From NCBI GenBank assembly GCA_027627225.1, contig CM051033.1:6726801-6790800 (forward strand): a stretch of 64,000 nucleotides of DNA, in the 5' to 3' direction. This DNA comes from Congeria kusceri. Lineage: Eukaryota > Mollusca > Bivalvia > Myida > Dreissenidae. Positions 45,129 to 54,462 of the stretch are shown piece by piece; positions within the stretch are counted from its first letter, which is position 1; every line of letters starts with the position of its first letter. The notes under the pieces are model-generated. The model searched no databases and was not told the DNA's origin. It saw only the letters and a program-made list of their open reading frames with translations. Both the position numbers and the translations under genes were made by a program.

Positions 45129-45529
45129 AAATAATAAAAAATATAAAAATAATATAAATAAACTTTTTTGTTGTTGTTGTTGTCAGTACGATTTTTAAAT
45201 GTAGTTTAGCGTGTAAGTAGTTTCAGTATAGAGTTTCCATTAAAAACATTGAACAATTACTTTTTACCATGTTAGAATAACATATGATTACTTCTGAAAA
45301 ACTGACTTTGCCATACAGAACACCGATTATTGACAACTGAGTGACACGAGTGTATTACCTACCTAATTTGTTTGGAATATTATTTATGAGTTTCTCATAT
45401 CCGCTTTGTAACATACTTTTCATCTTGATTTACACTGTTATTATGTTCATCATGTTCTTTCTTGATTGTTTTGGTTATGTACAATGGTATATACCAATAA
45501 AGTTGACTTGACTTGACTTGACTTGACTT
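43636..45529 (+). mobile_element. 5'-truncated LINE with pentanucleotide tail
   Basis: The coding part starts in mid reverse transcriptase at about 43642. The 3' untranslated part runs to ACAATGGTATATACCAATAA, AGTTGACTTGACTTGAC, where the pentamer TTGAC is repeated about five times (45503-45529), as often found at LINE 3' ends. An A-run of about 26 at 45101-45126 lies inside the 3' part; it may be a second element's tail, or slippage. It separates two halves of an older segmental duplication (42.6 and 46.3 kb). Confidence 0.7.
43642..44598 (+). CDS. LINE ORF2 C-terminal fragment: RT thumb region and CCHC-type zinc finger
   Basis: A frame of about 319 codons with no internal stop, opening after the TGA at 43639-43641; no native start is present because the element is 5'-truncated. 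It begins NGASNGSFSRAQEALSQQAS, then RALFSLNNLF and FDSMILPILTYGTEVWGFH. The LPILTYG.EVWG motif marks the end of the reverse transcriptase of many non-LTR elements. The C-terminus has a Cys-His cluster, CTKC-x11-H-x4-C (CTKCNMIVIENEYHFLLVC), the usual zinc-knuckle position. The TAA stop is at 44596-44598. In the full family the protein copies RNA at the target site; this fragment lacks the catalytic part and cannot. Intactness suggests a fairly recent insertion. Clade is unassigned (CR1/L2/I-like are candidates). Confidence 0.8.
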   Translation, partial: NGASNGSFSRAQEALSQQASRALFSLNNLFSKISFSLADKLSIFDSMILPILTYGTEVWGFHPSPDVEKVHLKFLKQLLSVRLQTTTAAVYGELGRFPIEVTKKIRIIKYWFKLKQNPDSIPYKLLMQFKDTESYVTNWAYKLKQMLHELGLPYMYYKLDLTISDVNCICQRIKDISLQHWASDISRLPKLESYRIFKDNLEFEKYLDVVVNDKDRVSMSRFRCSAHKLLIEEGRFRNIPRNERICTKCNMIVIENEYHFLLVCPYYRDLRNQHLPKYYQRWPSLSKFKILLSTKNSKTIINLGKFIRLAFESRNNNA

Positions 45530-46042
45530 TATAAATTCACCATTACTTTTTTACTTTGACAGTTATTAAATTTTAGCATATATAGGCAGAGAACATCGTA
45601 TTTTACGTCCAAAATATGAACAAACACATGGAGCGAAAATATTTATTTTTTTTGTCACGGATAGTTACCTTAAAATTCTAAGACGATTTCGTCTCATTTC
45701 ATATATGTAAACAGAACACAAAGATACTGATTTAAAGCTAAGACACTGAACAGAATGTGCTTTCAGAGTGGTGTAAATATTAGAAATGCGCACCATTCGC
45801 CGATAAACGTGACATTTAAGCTTGTTTTGGTCGATCTAGACTGTTATTGGAGTTAACACATTGTTAGTTTGTTGTTAGCAACTTTACACAAAAAGTGTCT
45901 GAACGGATTTGCATGAACTTTTCTTTGCTTGTTTGAAAGCGCCAATGAATAACAGGTTAGCTTTTAGTGGTGCTTTCCAGATGCCGTGCTGCTATTAAAT
46001 GTAAACAAGTGACACCAAAAGCTAAATGAAACCTTTATGTGC
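45530..46042. other. No gene seen
   Basis: Spacer downstream of the LINE. No exon or repeat supported. Confidence 0.4.
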
Positions 46043-46170
46043 CACACACGCGTTTCACGATTTCCTCCCCGTGCTTTGCCGATATCGATTGGTGAGAAAC
46101 CTTGTCCTGATTGTACAAGTGTCAACATGTACACTGTGCACGAGGATATCGTGAAATTGCAAGACGGTCT
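46043..46170. repeat. Inverted-repeat element family H, copy 2
   Basis: TTTCACGATTTCCTCCCCG, TGCTTTGCCGATATCGATTG and TGTACACTGTGCACGAGG, ATATCGTGAAATTGCAAGAC. The arms CACGATTTCCTC..CGTGC / GCACGAGGATATCGTG pair. It has the same loop words as 39386-39500 and 59320-59437. Confidence 0.7.
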
Positions 46171-46179
46171 CTATCTATG

Positions 46180-46265
46180 ATTTGTACCACAACTACAACA
46201 ACAACACTTACTTCCGCTACAGCAACAACCGCTACTGCTACTACCACTACTACAATAAAAACACG
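46180..46265. repeat. ACA/ACT trinucleotide-rich simple repeat
   Basis: ACCACAACTACAACAACAAC, CGCTACTGCTACTACCACTA. It gives low-complexity Thr/Ala frames on + and Val frames on -, which are not genes. Confidence 0.75.
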
Positions 46266-46862
46266 TGTAATAGTCGTAATAATAAATGTATGAACGATAA
46301 TAGCACGAAAATACTTAGACAATAATTCTGCTAACGTAATTAAAGGTATTGTAATGCATTGTAATACAGTATTATGTTATATAGGAAGCGTTTAACAATG
46401 TTAACCTCCGCCAAAAATGAAATGCTTGTTGTCGGCGCTAGTTTGTCTGTCTGTAGGTCTGTTAGCAACTTAAGTTAGGAACGGATTGGTATGAACCATT
46501 CTGAGAAAGTTTGAAATGGGCGAATGGACACGTTTTCAGATTTAATGGTGATTCGGATCATCGCTTGGATCCAGGAACGTTGAACGTATCCTTCATTATC
46601 GAGAGATACTTCAATTTGCCACATTGTGCTCTATAACTCTTCGAGGACTGCTTTGGGTGCTTGTTTAACCGAAATATATACTAGGAACAATAATAGCACA
46701 TAGCTGTGTGTGATCCGGATCCTGCCTTGGCGGAGGTCTGTGCTCTCCGATTGATTTCTAGTTGCTGATTTTATCAACTATATTCCTTTCATGTATATAC
46801 TGTTAACCACCATTTCACTTTAGGCAAAAATAGTGTATATTATTTTCAGTTAGTCTATTAGT
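46262..46862 (+). repeat. Segmental duplication block 1, copy 1 (pairs with 52606-53173)
   Basis: TAGTCGTAATAATAAATG, ATTCTGCTAACGTAATTAAA, GGAACGGATTGGTATGAACC, GGTGATTCGGATCATCGC, GCTCTATAACTCTTCGAGG, GCTTTGGGTGCTTGTTTAAC, GTGTGATCCGGATCCTGCC and CTCTCCGATTGA are all found in the same order and spacing at 52606-53173 with scattered substitutions. The core includes a mollusc-wide style repeat ending CTTGGCGGAGGTCTGTGC. Confidence 0.75.
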
Positions 46863-47185
46863 TAAGAAATAATTTTCGATTTATCGTTGTTTATCGGTCA
46901 ATAAACAACAATTTGGAAATTTAACCACGAGGGCGTAAGTCCGATTTATTTAATGACCACGCATTAGAAAGACAACGAGTTGTTAATTGCCATATAAACA
47001 ACAATAATACGAAAATTATTTCAATTCTAACATGATTAGACATATTTTTGCAATTGTAATGGAACTACTTTTTACTTTGCTTCGCTCAGAATCGGGACTT
47101 CTTTTTGCGTTGTTTATTGGGAAGCTTAAGAACGATATTTTTGTTCTTTGTCTAAAAAAAAATCAGAGAGTAACATGTTAAAATT
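46862..47185 (+). mobile_element. Fold-back element family G, copy 6 (first of a head-to-tail trimer)
   Basis: TTAAGAAATAATTTTCGATT, ATCGTTGTTTATCGGTCAAT, AAACAACAATTTGGAAATTT (here the GTTCTGATGC arm is deleted), AACCACGAGGGCGTAAGTCC, CACGCATTAGAAAGACAACG, then AATTGTAATGGAACTAC, TTTGCTTCGCTCAGAATCGG and TTTGTTCTTTGTC. It ends TAACATGTTAAAATT and joins copy 7 directly. Confidence 0.85.
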
Positions 47186-47487
47186 ATAAAGAAATTATTC
47201 TCTATTTATTGTTATTTATCGGCCAATTAACAACGATTTGGAGTTCTTACGAGTATGAATTAAACCACGAGGGCGTTAGCCCGAGTTGTTTGATAGGCAC
47301 GCATCAGAACGACAAAGAGTTGTCTATTATTTCGATTCTGACATATTTTAGCAACGGTAATTGGAACTTCTTTTTACTATGCTCCGCTCAGATTCGGGAC
47401 TTCTTTTTGCGTTATTTATTATTTAGTATAACAACGATAATTTTGTTCTTGTCTATAGACAAATTAAAGAGAATCATGTTAGAATTA
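47186..47487 (+). mobile_element. Fold-back element family G, copy 7 (middle of trimer)
   Basis: AAAGAAATTATTCTC, TTATCGGCCAATTAACAACG, GGAGTTCTTACGAGTATGAA, CCACGAGGGCGTTAGCCC, CACGCATCAGAACGACAAAG. The return arm and TTATTTCGATTCTGACAT are followed by TGCTCCGCTCAGATTCGGG and TTGTTCTTGTCTATAG. It ends ATCATGTTAGAATT. Confidence 0.85.
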
Positions 47488-47808
47488 TAAAGAAATATTT
47501 TTCGAATTATTGTTGTTTATCGGAGAATAAACAACGATTTGGAGTTCTTATGAGAATGAATTAAACCACGAGGGCGTTAGCCCGAGTTGTTTAATAGGCA
47601 CGCGTCAGAACGACAAAGAGTTGTTTATTGGCAGATAAAATTATTTCGATTCTAACATAATTTGACATATATTTTTGCAATTGTAATTGGAACTTCTTTC
47701 TGCTATGCTCCACTAAAAATCGGAACTTCTTTTTGCGTTGTTTATTGGGTAGTTAAACAGCGATAATTTTGTTGTCTATAGAAAAATATGCAAATATCAT
47801 GTTAGAAT
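47488..47808 (+). mobile_element. Fold-back element family G, copy 8 (last of trimer)
   Basis: AAAGAAATATTTTTCG, TTGTTGTTTATCGGAGAATA, AACAACGATTTGGAGTTCTT, CACGAGGGCGTTAGCCC, GCACGCGTCAGAACGACAAA, AGTTGTTTATTGGCAGATAA, TGCTCCACTAAAAATCGG, GTTGTTTATTGGGTAGTTAA. It ends ATCATGTTAGAATAG. The duplicated genomic copy at about 53173 has no fold-back element at this site. Confidence 0.85.
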
Positions 47809-47819
47809 AGTTTAACTTT

Positions 47820-48250
47820 GCCTACATCTTAATAGTATGTAATTTACTGTCTATATATGTTTGACTAAATAACCAAAGGAATTCGTGTTTAATTCCATAT
47901 TTAAAGGAAATATGCACATACAAGTTTTAAAATATTTTCATGTCACATCGAAACTTTAATTATATTTATTTATTAATAAAAACGTTTATTAAATATGTAT
48001 GTTGAGTGTTTATTAACAATTCGAATATTCTGAACAGTATATGTTGTGTTGTTGTTTTTAATCTATCTACTTACGCTAGTACGGTGTTTTATTAGTGGAT
48101 TTGATAAAATGATAACATAAATTTTACCTAATGAGAGTACATTTTAAGTATGGTTGTTGGAGGTAAAACAACTGATAGTATTTTGGATGCTGTGGTTGTG
48201 CGGATGTGTTGGAATTAGTACGACGTGATCAGTAGACAGACCCTCAAGAC
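47820..48250 (+). repeat. Segmental duplication block 2, copy 1 (pairs with 53555-54000)
   Basis: AGTATGTAATTTACTGTCTA, TATATGTTTGACTAAAT, GTGTTTAATTCCATATTTAA, AATATTCTGAACAGTATATG, ACTTACGCTAGTACGGTG, AATGAGAGTACATTTTAAG and GATCAGTAGACAGA have counterparts in the same order at 53555-54000. It follows the family G trimer, whereas its partner follows an unrelated 370-bp insertion. Confidence 0.7.
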
Positions 48251-48940
48251 TTTTATCTGAAACAAAAAAAAAAGACAACTGACAAAAGGTTGTCGAAAAG
48301 TTATTCCTATAATTATAGAATCAAAATTCGGCAGTTTGATGTAAGAAATAACTTTCGATTTCTCGTTGTTTATCGGCTTATAAACAACGATTTCGAGTTA
48401 TGATGCATAATGATTAAATCACAAGGCGTTAGCCGGAGTGGCCTAAATAGACGCGCATGAGAAAGACAAACAACGATAATTGGAAAACTGATTTTGATTC
48501 AAACATGATCTAACATTAAAGTCTGCAATTACAATGCGATCTGTATTTTACAGTTTTGGAACTATTTTTTTGCGTTGTTTAATGGCGAATTAACAACCTA
48601 GAAATTGTTGTTCTTTGTCTATAGACAACTCTGCATGTGTCATGATAGAATCAGGTTCAGCATATTCAGTATGATGTTGTCCGTTTGTTATTTGTTTGTT
48701 CCTAACATTAACGTGTATATTATGCAAAATGTATATGTACTCACTTTAAGTTCAATTGAAAATATATTATGTTGTATTATAAGTAATTATTGCAATATGT
48801 ATCTGTCTATATTGTCTGTACGACTGTATATTCCGTTTTGTACATGGTTTATTATAAAAGTAGTAAATGTTGACGAGTGCGAATCAGAATTTCATATATT
48901 TGCTTTTTGTATACATTACAATATATGTCGGGTGAATCCG
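48250..48940 (+). repeat. Duplicated module M, copy B, left part
   Basis: AACAAAAAAAAAAGACAAC, GGTTGTCGAAAAGTTATTCC pairs with 32358-32405; GGTTCAGCATATTCAGTATG, ATTCCGTTTTGTACATGG, AGTAGTAAATGTTGACGAG and CGAATCAGAATTTCATATA pair with 32433-32650. A family G element (48341-48652) splits it; copy A lacks that element. Confidence 0.6.
48341..48652 (+). mobile_element. Fold-back element family G, copy 9
   Basis: GTAAGAAATAACTTTCGATT, TCGTTGTTTATCGGCTTATA, AACAACGATTTCGAGTTATG, TTAAATCACAAGGCGTTAGC, GACGCGCATGAGAAAGACAA, TTGTTTAATGGCGAATTAAC, TTGTTCTTTGTCTATAGAC. It ends GTCATGATAGAATC. It is inserted in module M copy B at a position unfilled in copy A. Confidence 0.8.
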
Positions 48941-49120
48941 TATATTGACTGAAATTGAAATATACGAGATTTGCAAGTAATCCAACATATATATGCTTGT
49001 AAACTCAAGTGACGATAAAACAGGGCGCCATATTCCTCAAATCTCATGACATCAATGCAATTTCCTCCTAAAGCTCAGGAATATACAGTTTAGAGAAACA
49101 AACAAATCTTTGTGTTATTT

Positions 49121-50150
49121 TATTATGCTCCCCGAAAAATTTCGGGGGAGAGTATAGTCGCCGCCTTGTCCGTCCGTCCGCCCTTCCGCCCGTCCTTTTA
49201 TCCCACTTTACTGTCCGAACTATTTCTCAACAATTACTGTCCAGAATTCAAAAAAACTTTATGGGAAGCTTCATTACCAAGAGGAGGTGTGTATATTACC
49301 AGGACGTTTCGCTTCGATTATTTTTCTCAGAGTTATGGGACTTTGAAGATTTCCGTAATAAGTACATAGTGCACAGTTCTTGACTTTCTTGTCCAGACTT
49401 TTTCTCAGCAACTACTGGCCGGAATTGAACGAAAAGTATAGGAAGCTTCATAACCAAGAGAAGGTGTGCATATTACCAGGAGGTTCCGCTTCAATGATTT
49501 TTCTCGGAGTTATGGGACTTTGAAGATTTTTATATAGTGCATGAGTCATATCCGGGCTTTTTCTCAGCAACTAAAGGACATATTTTATTGAAACTTAATA
49601 GAACTCTTCATAACCAAGAGGAATTGTGCATATTACCAGGATGCTCCGCTTCAATGACTTTTTTTCAGAGTTTTGGTACTTTTTTAAAATTAGTTTATAG
49701 TGCACAATTCTTGTACGGGCTTTTTCTTATCAACTACTTGCCAGATTTCAATAAAACTTTATGGGAAGCTTCATTGCCAAAAGAAGTTCCGCTTTACTGA
49801 TTTAGGACTTTAAAGATGTCATTGTGTCATATCTATTTCTCAGGAACTGCTGTATGAAATTCAATGATGCTTGACGGAAAACTAAATAATTGAAATAACC
49901 ATACCGGTATGACAGTAATGATCTATTTCTTTAATTTATTTTATGTTTATTTTTACAATTTTACTTCATCTTCATGTTCATATTGTATTTGTGTGGTGTG
50001 TTCACTTACAGATTTGATGTCAGATTTGGTCTAGTGATTCAGTTCTAGTGATTTTTAGTCACTTTACAATCTCTGCCCTTCTCATTACATTAATATTGCT
50101 TGACAAAGCGCATTGGGGAGCATCCGTCAGTTTTACTGATATCCTTGTTT
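49121..50150 (+). repeat. Dispersed repeat family F, full-length copy
   Basis: Left end TATTATGCTCCCCGAAAAAT with hairpin, then CCGTCCGTCCGCCC. Four body units of about 150-190 bp follow, with TTTTTCTCAGCAACTACTGG, TTTATGGGAAGCTTCAT, ACCAAGAGGAGGTGTG, ATATTACCAGGACG and TCTCAGAGTTATGGGACTTT. The right end is GCATTGGGGAGCATCCGTC, AGTTTTACTGATATCCTTG. It splits module M copy B into 48250-48940 and 50195-50735. Confidence 0.75.
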
Positions 50151-50194
50151 TCTATGTATTCAATTTAATAGTTTGCTAACGAAATTCGTCGATT

Positions 50195-50735
50195 TCTGCT
50201 GTGTGAGGGAGTTCCGTCTTTTAGACGGTCGGCTTCCGGTTCTTGCGAGTTGATATATTGCCAACTCATCCTAGACATGCTCGATTGTATTAGTCCGACA
50301 TGTGGTAAACCATTCGCCTTGCCCCGTTACACGCGCGCTCTGTCGCCATTTCCGGTTACAGTGATTCGGGACTTCTCGGCGAAGACAGCGTTTAGTGAAC
50401 GTCGAGCATGTCGTCTGCAAGGTCCCGTATCCACGAAGTTCCTAAGTAAAATTTTAAGGACATTTTGTAAAATCGTAAAATTATTTGTAGGTCTGTGGCT
50501 GGATCATTTAAAGAGTAATTGGACTTAAATGGTGTTATTCTGCTAAGAATGAATAGTGTGTCTTATTGTACCATATTTCAAAGTATAGCTTTTCACGTCT
50601 GCAGGAGCCTGCACCACTACAAGGGGAATGTACCACGACTGTTGCTATCGTCGTCTGTTGTGAATGGGATCCCCGTGCTTCCTGAAATTATAGACACATA
50701 TTGTACGATTATTTGTGCCATGCATAATTGATACT
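50195..50735 (+). repeat. Duplicated module M, copy B, right part
   Basis: GGTCGGCTTCCGGTTCTTGC, CCAACTCATCCTAGACATGC, ATTTCCGGTTACAGTGAT, GAGCATGTCGTCTGC, TTGCTATCGTCGTCTGTTG, CCGTGCTTCCTGAAATTA and TGCCATGCATAATTGAT match copies A and C in order. Translated pieces of A and B share KPF.L and FPVTV words, but C is broken. Confidence 0.55.
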
Positions 50736-50918
50736 TATTCACCAATATATACGACCTGGGATGAATACCAATAACATTCGGTTTAGGACACACAACTTGT
50801 ACTTACCCCTCACAATTATAGTACATGTAAGTATATTTTAACAGTCTGCCATTTCATTTTTTACTTTTATCGTTGACATACCGGTTGTACATGAGTGTTG
50901 GTACATATAGAATTTATT

Positions 50919-51240
50919 TGTCACGGCATGATCTTGGTCACTTAAAGGGGAGAAGTTGTGTTGCGGCCCGGTTAGCTCAGTCGGGAGAGCACTCGCCCTG
51001 ATAGCGAGGGGTCCCGGGTTCGAGTCCCGGACTGGCCGCACTATTTTCTCACCCTGTGACATTTGGCGCCCAACTTTTGAGCGAGGGTGTATGTCACGGC
51101 ATGAAATTGGTCACTTTTAATTGGGGAAAAGTTGTTTTTTAGGCCCGGTTAGCTCAGTTGGGAGAGCACTCGCCCTGATAGCGAAGGGTCCCGGGTTCGA
51201 GTCCCGGACTGGCCGCACAATTGTCTCACCCTGTGACATA
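50919..51240 (+). repeat. Tandem pair of SINE family S2 with tRNA-like heads
   Basis: Two units with a period of about 172 bp (starts TGTCACGGCATGATCTTGG at 50919 and TGTCACGGCATGAAATTGG at 51091). The tRNA-like parts are 50966-51038 and 51143-51215: acceptor GCCCGGT/ACTGGCC (one mismatch, one G-T), D-arm GCTCAGTCGGGAGAGC, anticodon stem CTCGC/GCGAG, T-arm CCGGGTTCGAGTCCCGG. The anticodon loop CCTGATA lacks T33, so neither is scored as a functional tRNA. The tail TTCTCACCCTGTGACA is shared with the 30.3-kb copy. Confidence 0.75.
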
Positions 51241-51600
51241 TTAGTGGTAATTTACCTAAAACATTTGGACACTAAGATTTGAATTACGAATTACTGCACG
51301 TTTTAACACATCCGCACTAAACAAATGAAAATGTAGTTGAATTCCGTGTTTACTCTTTGGAATCTATCAAACCTTATATAATGTTAATAATACCAATGTA
51401 ATTGCTAATAATGTTTTCGTGTTTATTATTATATTTGTTGGTATAATCAGTTGTAGAACTAAGAGTACATGTAGTTGTATATGCTTAGATTTGATATCGG
51501 AATATTTAGGGTGGTGTTGTTGTCTTGTCGGTTACTGTCTTACTGAACACGTGCTTACCTCAATGTAGATGTCAGGTTAATATTTTTATCGAGAAGATCA
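51241..51600. other. No gene seen
   Basis: AT-rich spacer. Confidence 0.4.
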
Positions 51601-51615
51601 GTAAGTTTTTCAGGA

Positions 51616-51795
51616 CATAATTGCAGTGGTGTTATGGATTTGGTTTCCCCCTTGCGATCGGGAGATAGTGAATTTGATCCATACCCCTTCTCGGGTAGCG
51701 TTTGAGTGATCTTTCTCAAAATACCAAGTACTGGTTCTTCCCAGAAAAACGGACTCGAAAATGTCTCAGTAATCATTGCCTTTGGATACAATCAA
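51616..51795 (+). mobile_element. SINE family S1, plus-strand copy
   Basis: TGCAGTGGTGTTATGGATT (A-box side), GATCGGGAGATAGTGAATT, TGATCCATACCCC (decayed B-box), then TGATCTTTCTCAAAATACCA, AGTACTGGTTCTTCCCAG and CCTTTGGATACAATC. It has the same body as 14300-14641 in opposite orientation. Confidence 0.7.
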
Positions 51796-52069
51796 TCTTA
51801 AATAAATAGGTTTAAACTCACGAATCCACGTAAATCCAGCACCGCTTCCGTCATTTAATATTCATTAATATTCTTTGTACTCGATAGTCTCGGTATATAA
51901 ACCTTAAAATAAAATCACATTAATTTCAGTTACACCCAAATTACTATGGGCTATTCTATAGACAACATGCTTGAAAAGATCTTATATTACAGTAACAAAA
52001 GTGGATATAGTTTCTCATGATTAAATTTATACTTTAATAATAAACTAGACAAACATGGTGTTATATTTG

Positions 52070-52215
52070 AAAACTGCAAGTACGTGTAATTACAACGAAT
52101 GTAACAGACGTATGTTTTGAGAGCGACGTCTGTTAGCTCAGAGATATATTGAAAACACATTCTGGCTCGGCCATTGAAGTATTCCTTTGTTATATATTAT
52201 GTTAATTTCCAAACG
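52070..52215 (+). repeat. Segmental duplication, outer block, copy 2
   Basis: Counterpart of 42580-42725: ATTACAACGAATGTAACAG, TGTTTTGAGAGCGACGTC and GCCATTGAAGTATTCC. It is followed by a family G element, then block 1 of the duplication. Confidence 0.6.
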
Positions 52216-52257
52216 CGTGTATTGATGTCATCTTCCTAAAGAGGTAATTCAATTCAT

Positions 52258-52606
52258 ATTCGAACATGATACTCACCAATTTTTCTATAGACAAAGAACA
52301 AAATTAGCGTTGTTAAACTACCCAATTAACAGCACAACCAGAAGTCCCGATTCTTAGCGGAGCATAGTAAAAAGTAGTTCCACTTACAATTGCAAAAATA
52401 TAATTATATCAAATCATTTTAGAATCGAAATAATATTCGCATAATCGTTGTTTATCGACCAATAAACAACTCTTTGTCGTTCTGATGCACGTATTATTAA
52501 ACAGCTCGGGCTAACGCCCTCGTGGTTTCATTCCTACGCATCAGAACTCCAAATCGTTCTTTATTGGTCGATAAACAACGATGAATCGAACATTATTTCT
52601 TAAATA
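52258..52606 (-). mobile_element. Fold-back element family G, copy 10
   Basis: CGAACATGATACTCACC, TTTTTCTATAGACAAAGAAC, TTGTTAAACTACCCAATTAA, GATTCTTAGCGGAGCATAG, TTACAATTGCAAAAATATA, AATCGTTGTTTATCGACCAA, TTCTGATGCACGTATTATTA, GGGCTAACGCCCTCGTGG, CTACGCATCAGAACTCC, CGATAAACAACGATGAATCG, TTATTTCTTAA. Full-length. It sits immediately at the left edge of duplication block 1, copy 2. Confidence 0.85.
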
Positions 52607-53173
52607 ACACCTGATATAGTCGTAATAATAAACATATAAACAATAATAGCACATCGATACTTAAAAATGAATTCTGCTAACGTAATTAAAGGTATTTGAA
52701 TGCATTTAATCCAGTATTATGTTAATATGAAGCGTTTAATATGATCTGTCTGTAGGTCTTTTAGCTACTTTAGTTAGGAACGGATTGGCATGAACCATTC
52801 TGGAAAAGTTTCAAATGGGCGAATGAACACGTGTTGAGATTTTGATGGTGATCCGGATCATCGCCTGGATTCAGGAATGTTGAAAGTATTCTTTATTATT
52901 CTTTATTATCTATAGATATGGCAATTTGACACATTAAGCTCTATAACTCTTCAAGGAATGCTTTGGGTGCTTGTTTGACCGAAATATAACCAGAAACAAT
53001 AATAGCACATAGTTTTGTGTGATCCGGATCCTGCCTTTGCGGCGTTCTGCGCTCTCCGATTGAGGTATAGTTACTGATTTATCAGCTGTATTTCTTTCAT
53101 GTATTTTTTGTTATCCACAATTGTCACTTTAGACTGAACAGTGTATATTACTGTCTATTAGTCTATTAGTAGT
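52606..53173 (+). repeat. Segmental duplication block 1, copy 2
   Basis: Partner of 46262-46862. The sequence around 53155-53173 (TATTAGTCTATTAGTAGTTG) corresponds to CAGTTAGTCTATTAGTTAAG at 46848-46867, where the family G trimer begins. This copy therefore preserves the empty site. Confidence 0.75.
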
Positions 53174-53545
53174 TGTAAACAAAGGCGTATGCAATATGGC
53201 GCCTTCCACCATTTGAAAAGACGAAACCAGAACAACGTTCATTCCAATCTACTCGTTTTGATACGTTTTCATGGCTCCATTATTGGGAGGTTAGTGTGGT
53301 TCAAACTGTGGTTCCTCATGATTATGGATTTCAATAAAAATAAAGTTCTTATCTATAAGTCAAATAAACGTATAATAACCATAAGTTGTTTCGAAGATAA
53401 ATGCATATTTTCTGCACATATTTATTAGATAATCATTTTCTTAACATCCATTATTTCTTTTCAGACGAAATGCCTCGCTTTCTGAATTATCAGCATGTCT
53501 ATTGTTCGTCGCCCCAATATTGGAATGATAGCTACGCCCGTGGTT
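53174..53545. other. Insertion relative to the 46-48 kb duplicate; no gene assigned
   Basis: About 370 bp not present in the partner copy. It contains a 79-codon open frame (53189-53428) beginning MQYGAFHHLKRRNQNN, without recognisable motif or splice sites. The ends were not resolved. Confidence 0.4.
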
Positions 53546-53554
53546 AAGTTTTTC

Positions 53555-54000
53555 CCACTTATGTACATAGTATGTAATAAACTGTCTATATATGTGTGAC
53601 TGAATTATCAAAGGCATATACACCTTTGTGTTTAATTGCATATTTAAAGGAAAAACATGTAAGCACGTAGCGTTTCAAACTATTTTTGGTCACACCAAAA
53701 CTGTCTTTATATTTAACATTTATTTTATACACGTATTTAATTAAACATGTATGTTTTGTAATATTCTGAACGGCATGTGTTGTGATGTTGCTTTTTTCGA
53801 AATATCTATACAACTTACGCTAGTACGTTCTTCTAAAAAAAATTATAGATCGATTTGATTAAATAATACAAGAAACGTTGTTTAATGAGAGTACGTTTTA
53901 ATTATTCTCGCTGATGGAGGTAAAATAACAGTTGATATTTGGCGGCTGTTGTGTCCGGATGTGTTTGCCTTTGTTCGACGTTATCTGTAGACAGAACTAT
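53555..54000 (+). repeat. Segmental duplication block 2, copy 2
   Basis: Partner of 47820-48250, with AGTATGTAATAAACTGTC, TATATGTGTGACTGAATTAT, TTGTGTTTAATTGCATATTT, AATATTCTGAACGGCATGTG, CAACTTACGCTAGTACG, TTAATGAGAGTACGTTTTAA and TCTGTAGACAGAAC in the same order. Confidence 0.7.
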
Positions 54001-54309
54001 GTCCTATTATAACATTTTCCGTGCAAATGCGTGATTTAAATATATATTTTATATCGAGAATCAATCCAAAATAAAGTCTGCTTGGTCGATCATTCTTGCC
54101 TCGTTCTGAACACGTGGAAGTGTCGTCTGCTTGAATTGTCGTCTGCACCTCTGCAGAGCTCCTTGTCACGCGTTCGACTTTAAGTCAACAAACCGGATGC
54201 CAGTGACGCCTATTGACCGTCCTGCCATCTCCATCTCCGTCCTCCTCCGTATATACTGGTACAAGTGTACCATTGTTAAGTTATGTGCGGGGTGAGGAAA
54301 AAACCGTGC

Positions 54310-54462
54310 GTGCGTCCGCTAATGAAGGTATAAATGTGTGTACATCTGTCCGCCGATGATGTGTATGGGTCTGCAGATGATCGTATATGTGTCCACAAAT
54401 GATCGTATATGTGTCCGCCGATGAACGTATATGTGTCCGCCGATGAACGTGTATGTGTACAA
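54310..54462 (+). repeat. 22-bp minisatellite
   Basis: About five to six units of TGTCCGCCGATGAACGTATA TG with small changes (GTCTGCAGATGATCGTATAT, GTCCACAAATGATCG). Low-complexity frames on both strands derive from it. Confidence 0.75.

Noticed and set aside
50966..51215. Two functional tRNA genes
   Set aside because: T33 is missing from the anticodon loop, the acceptor stem has a mismatch, and the sequences belong to a tandem SINE unit.
53189..53428. 79-codon frame in the segment absent from the duplicate
   Set aside because: No motif, splice site or coding-like composition; length is within chance for this window.
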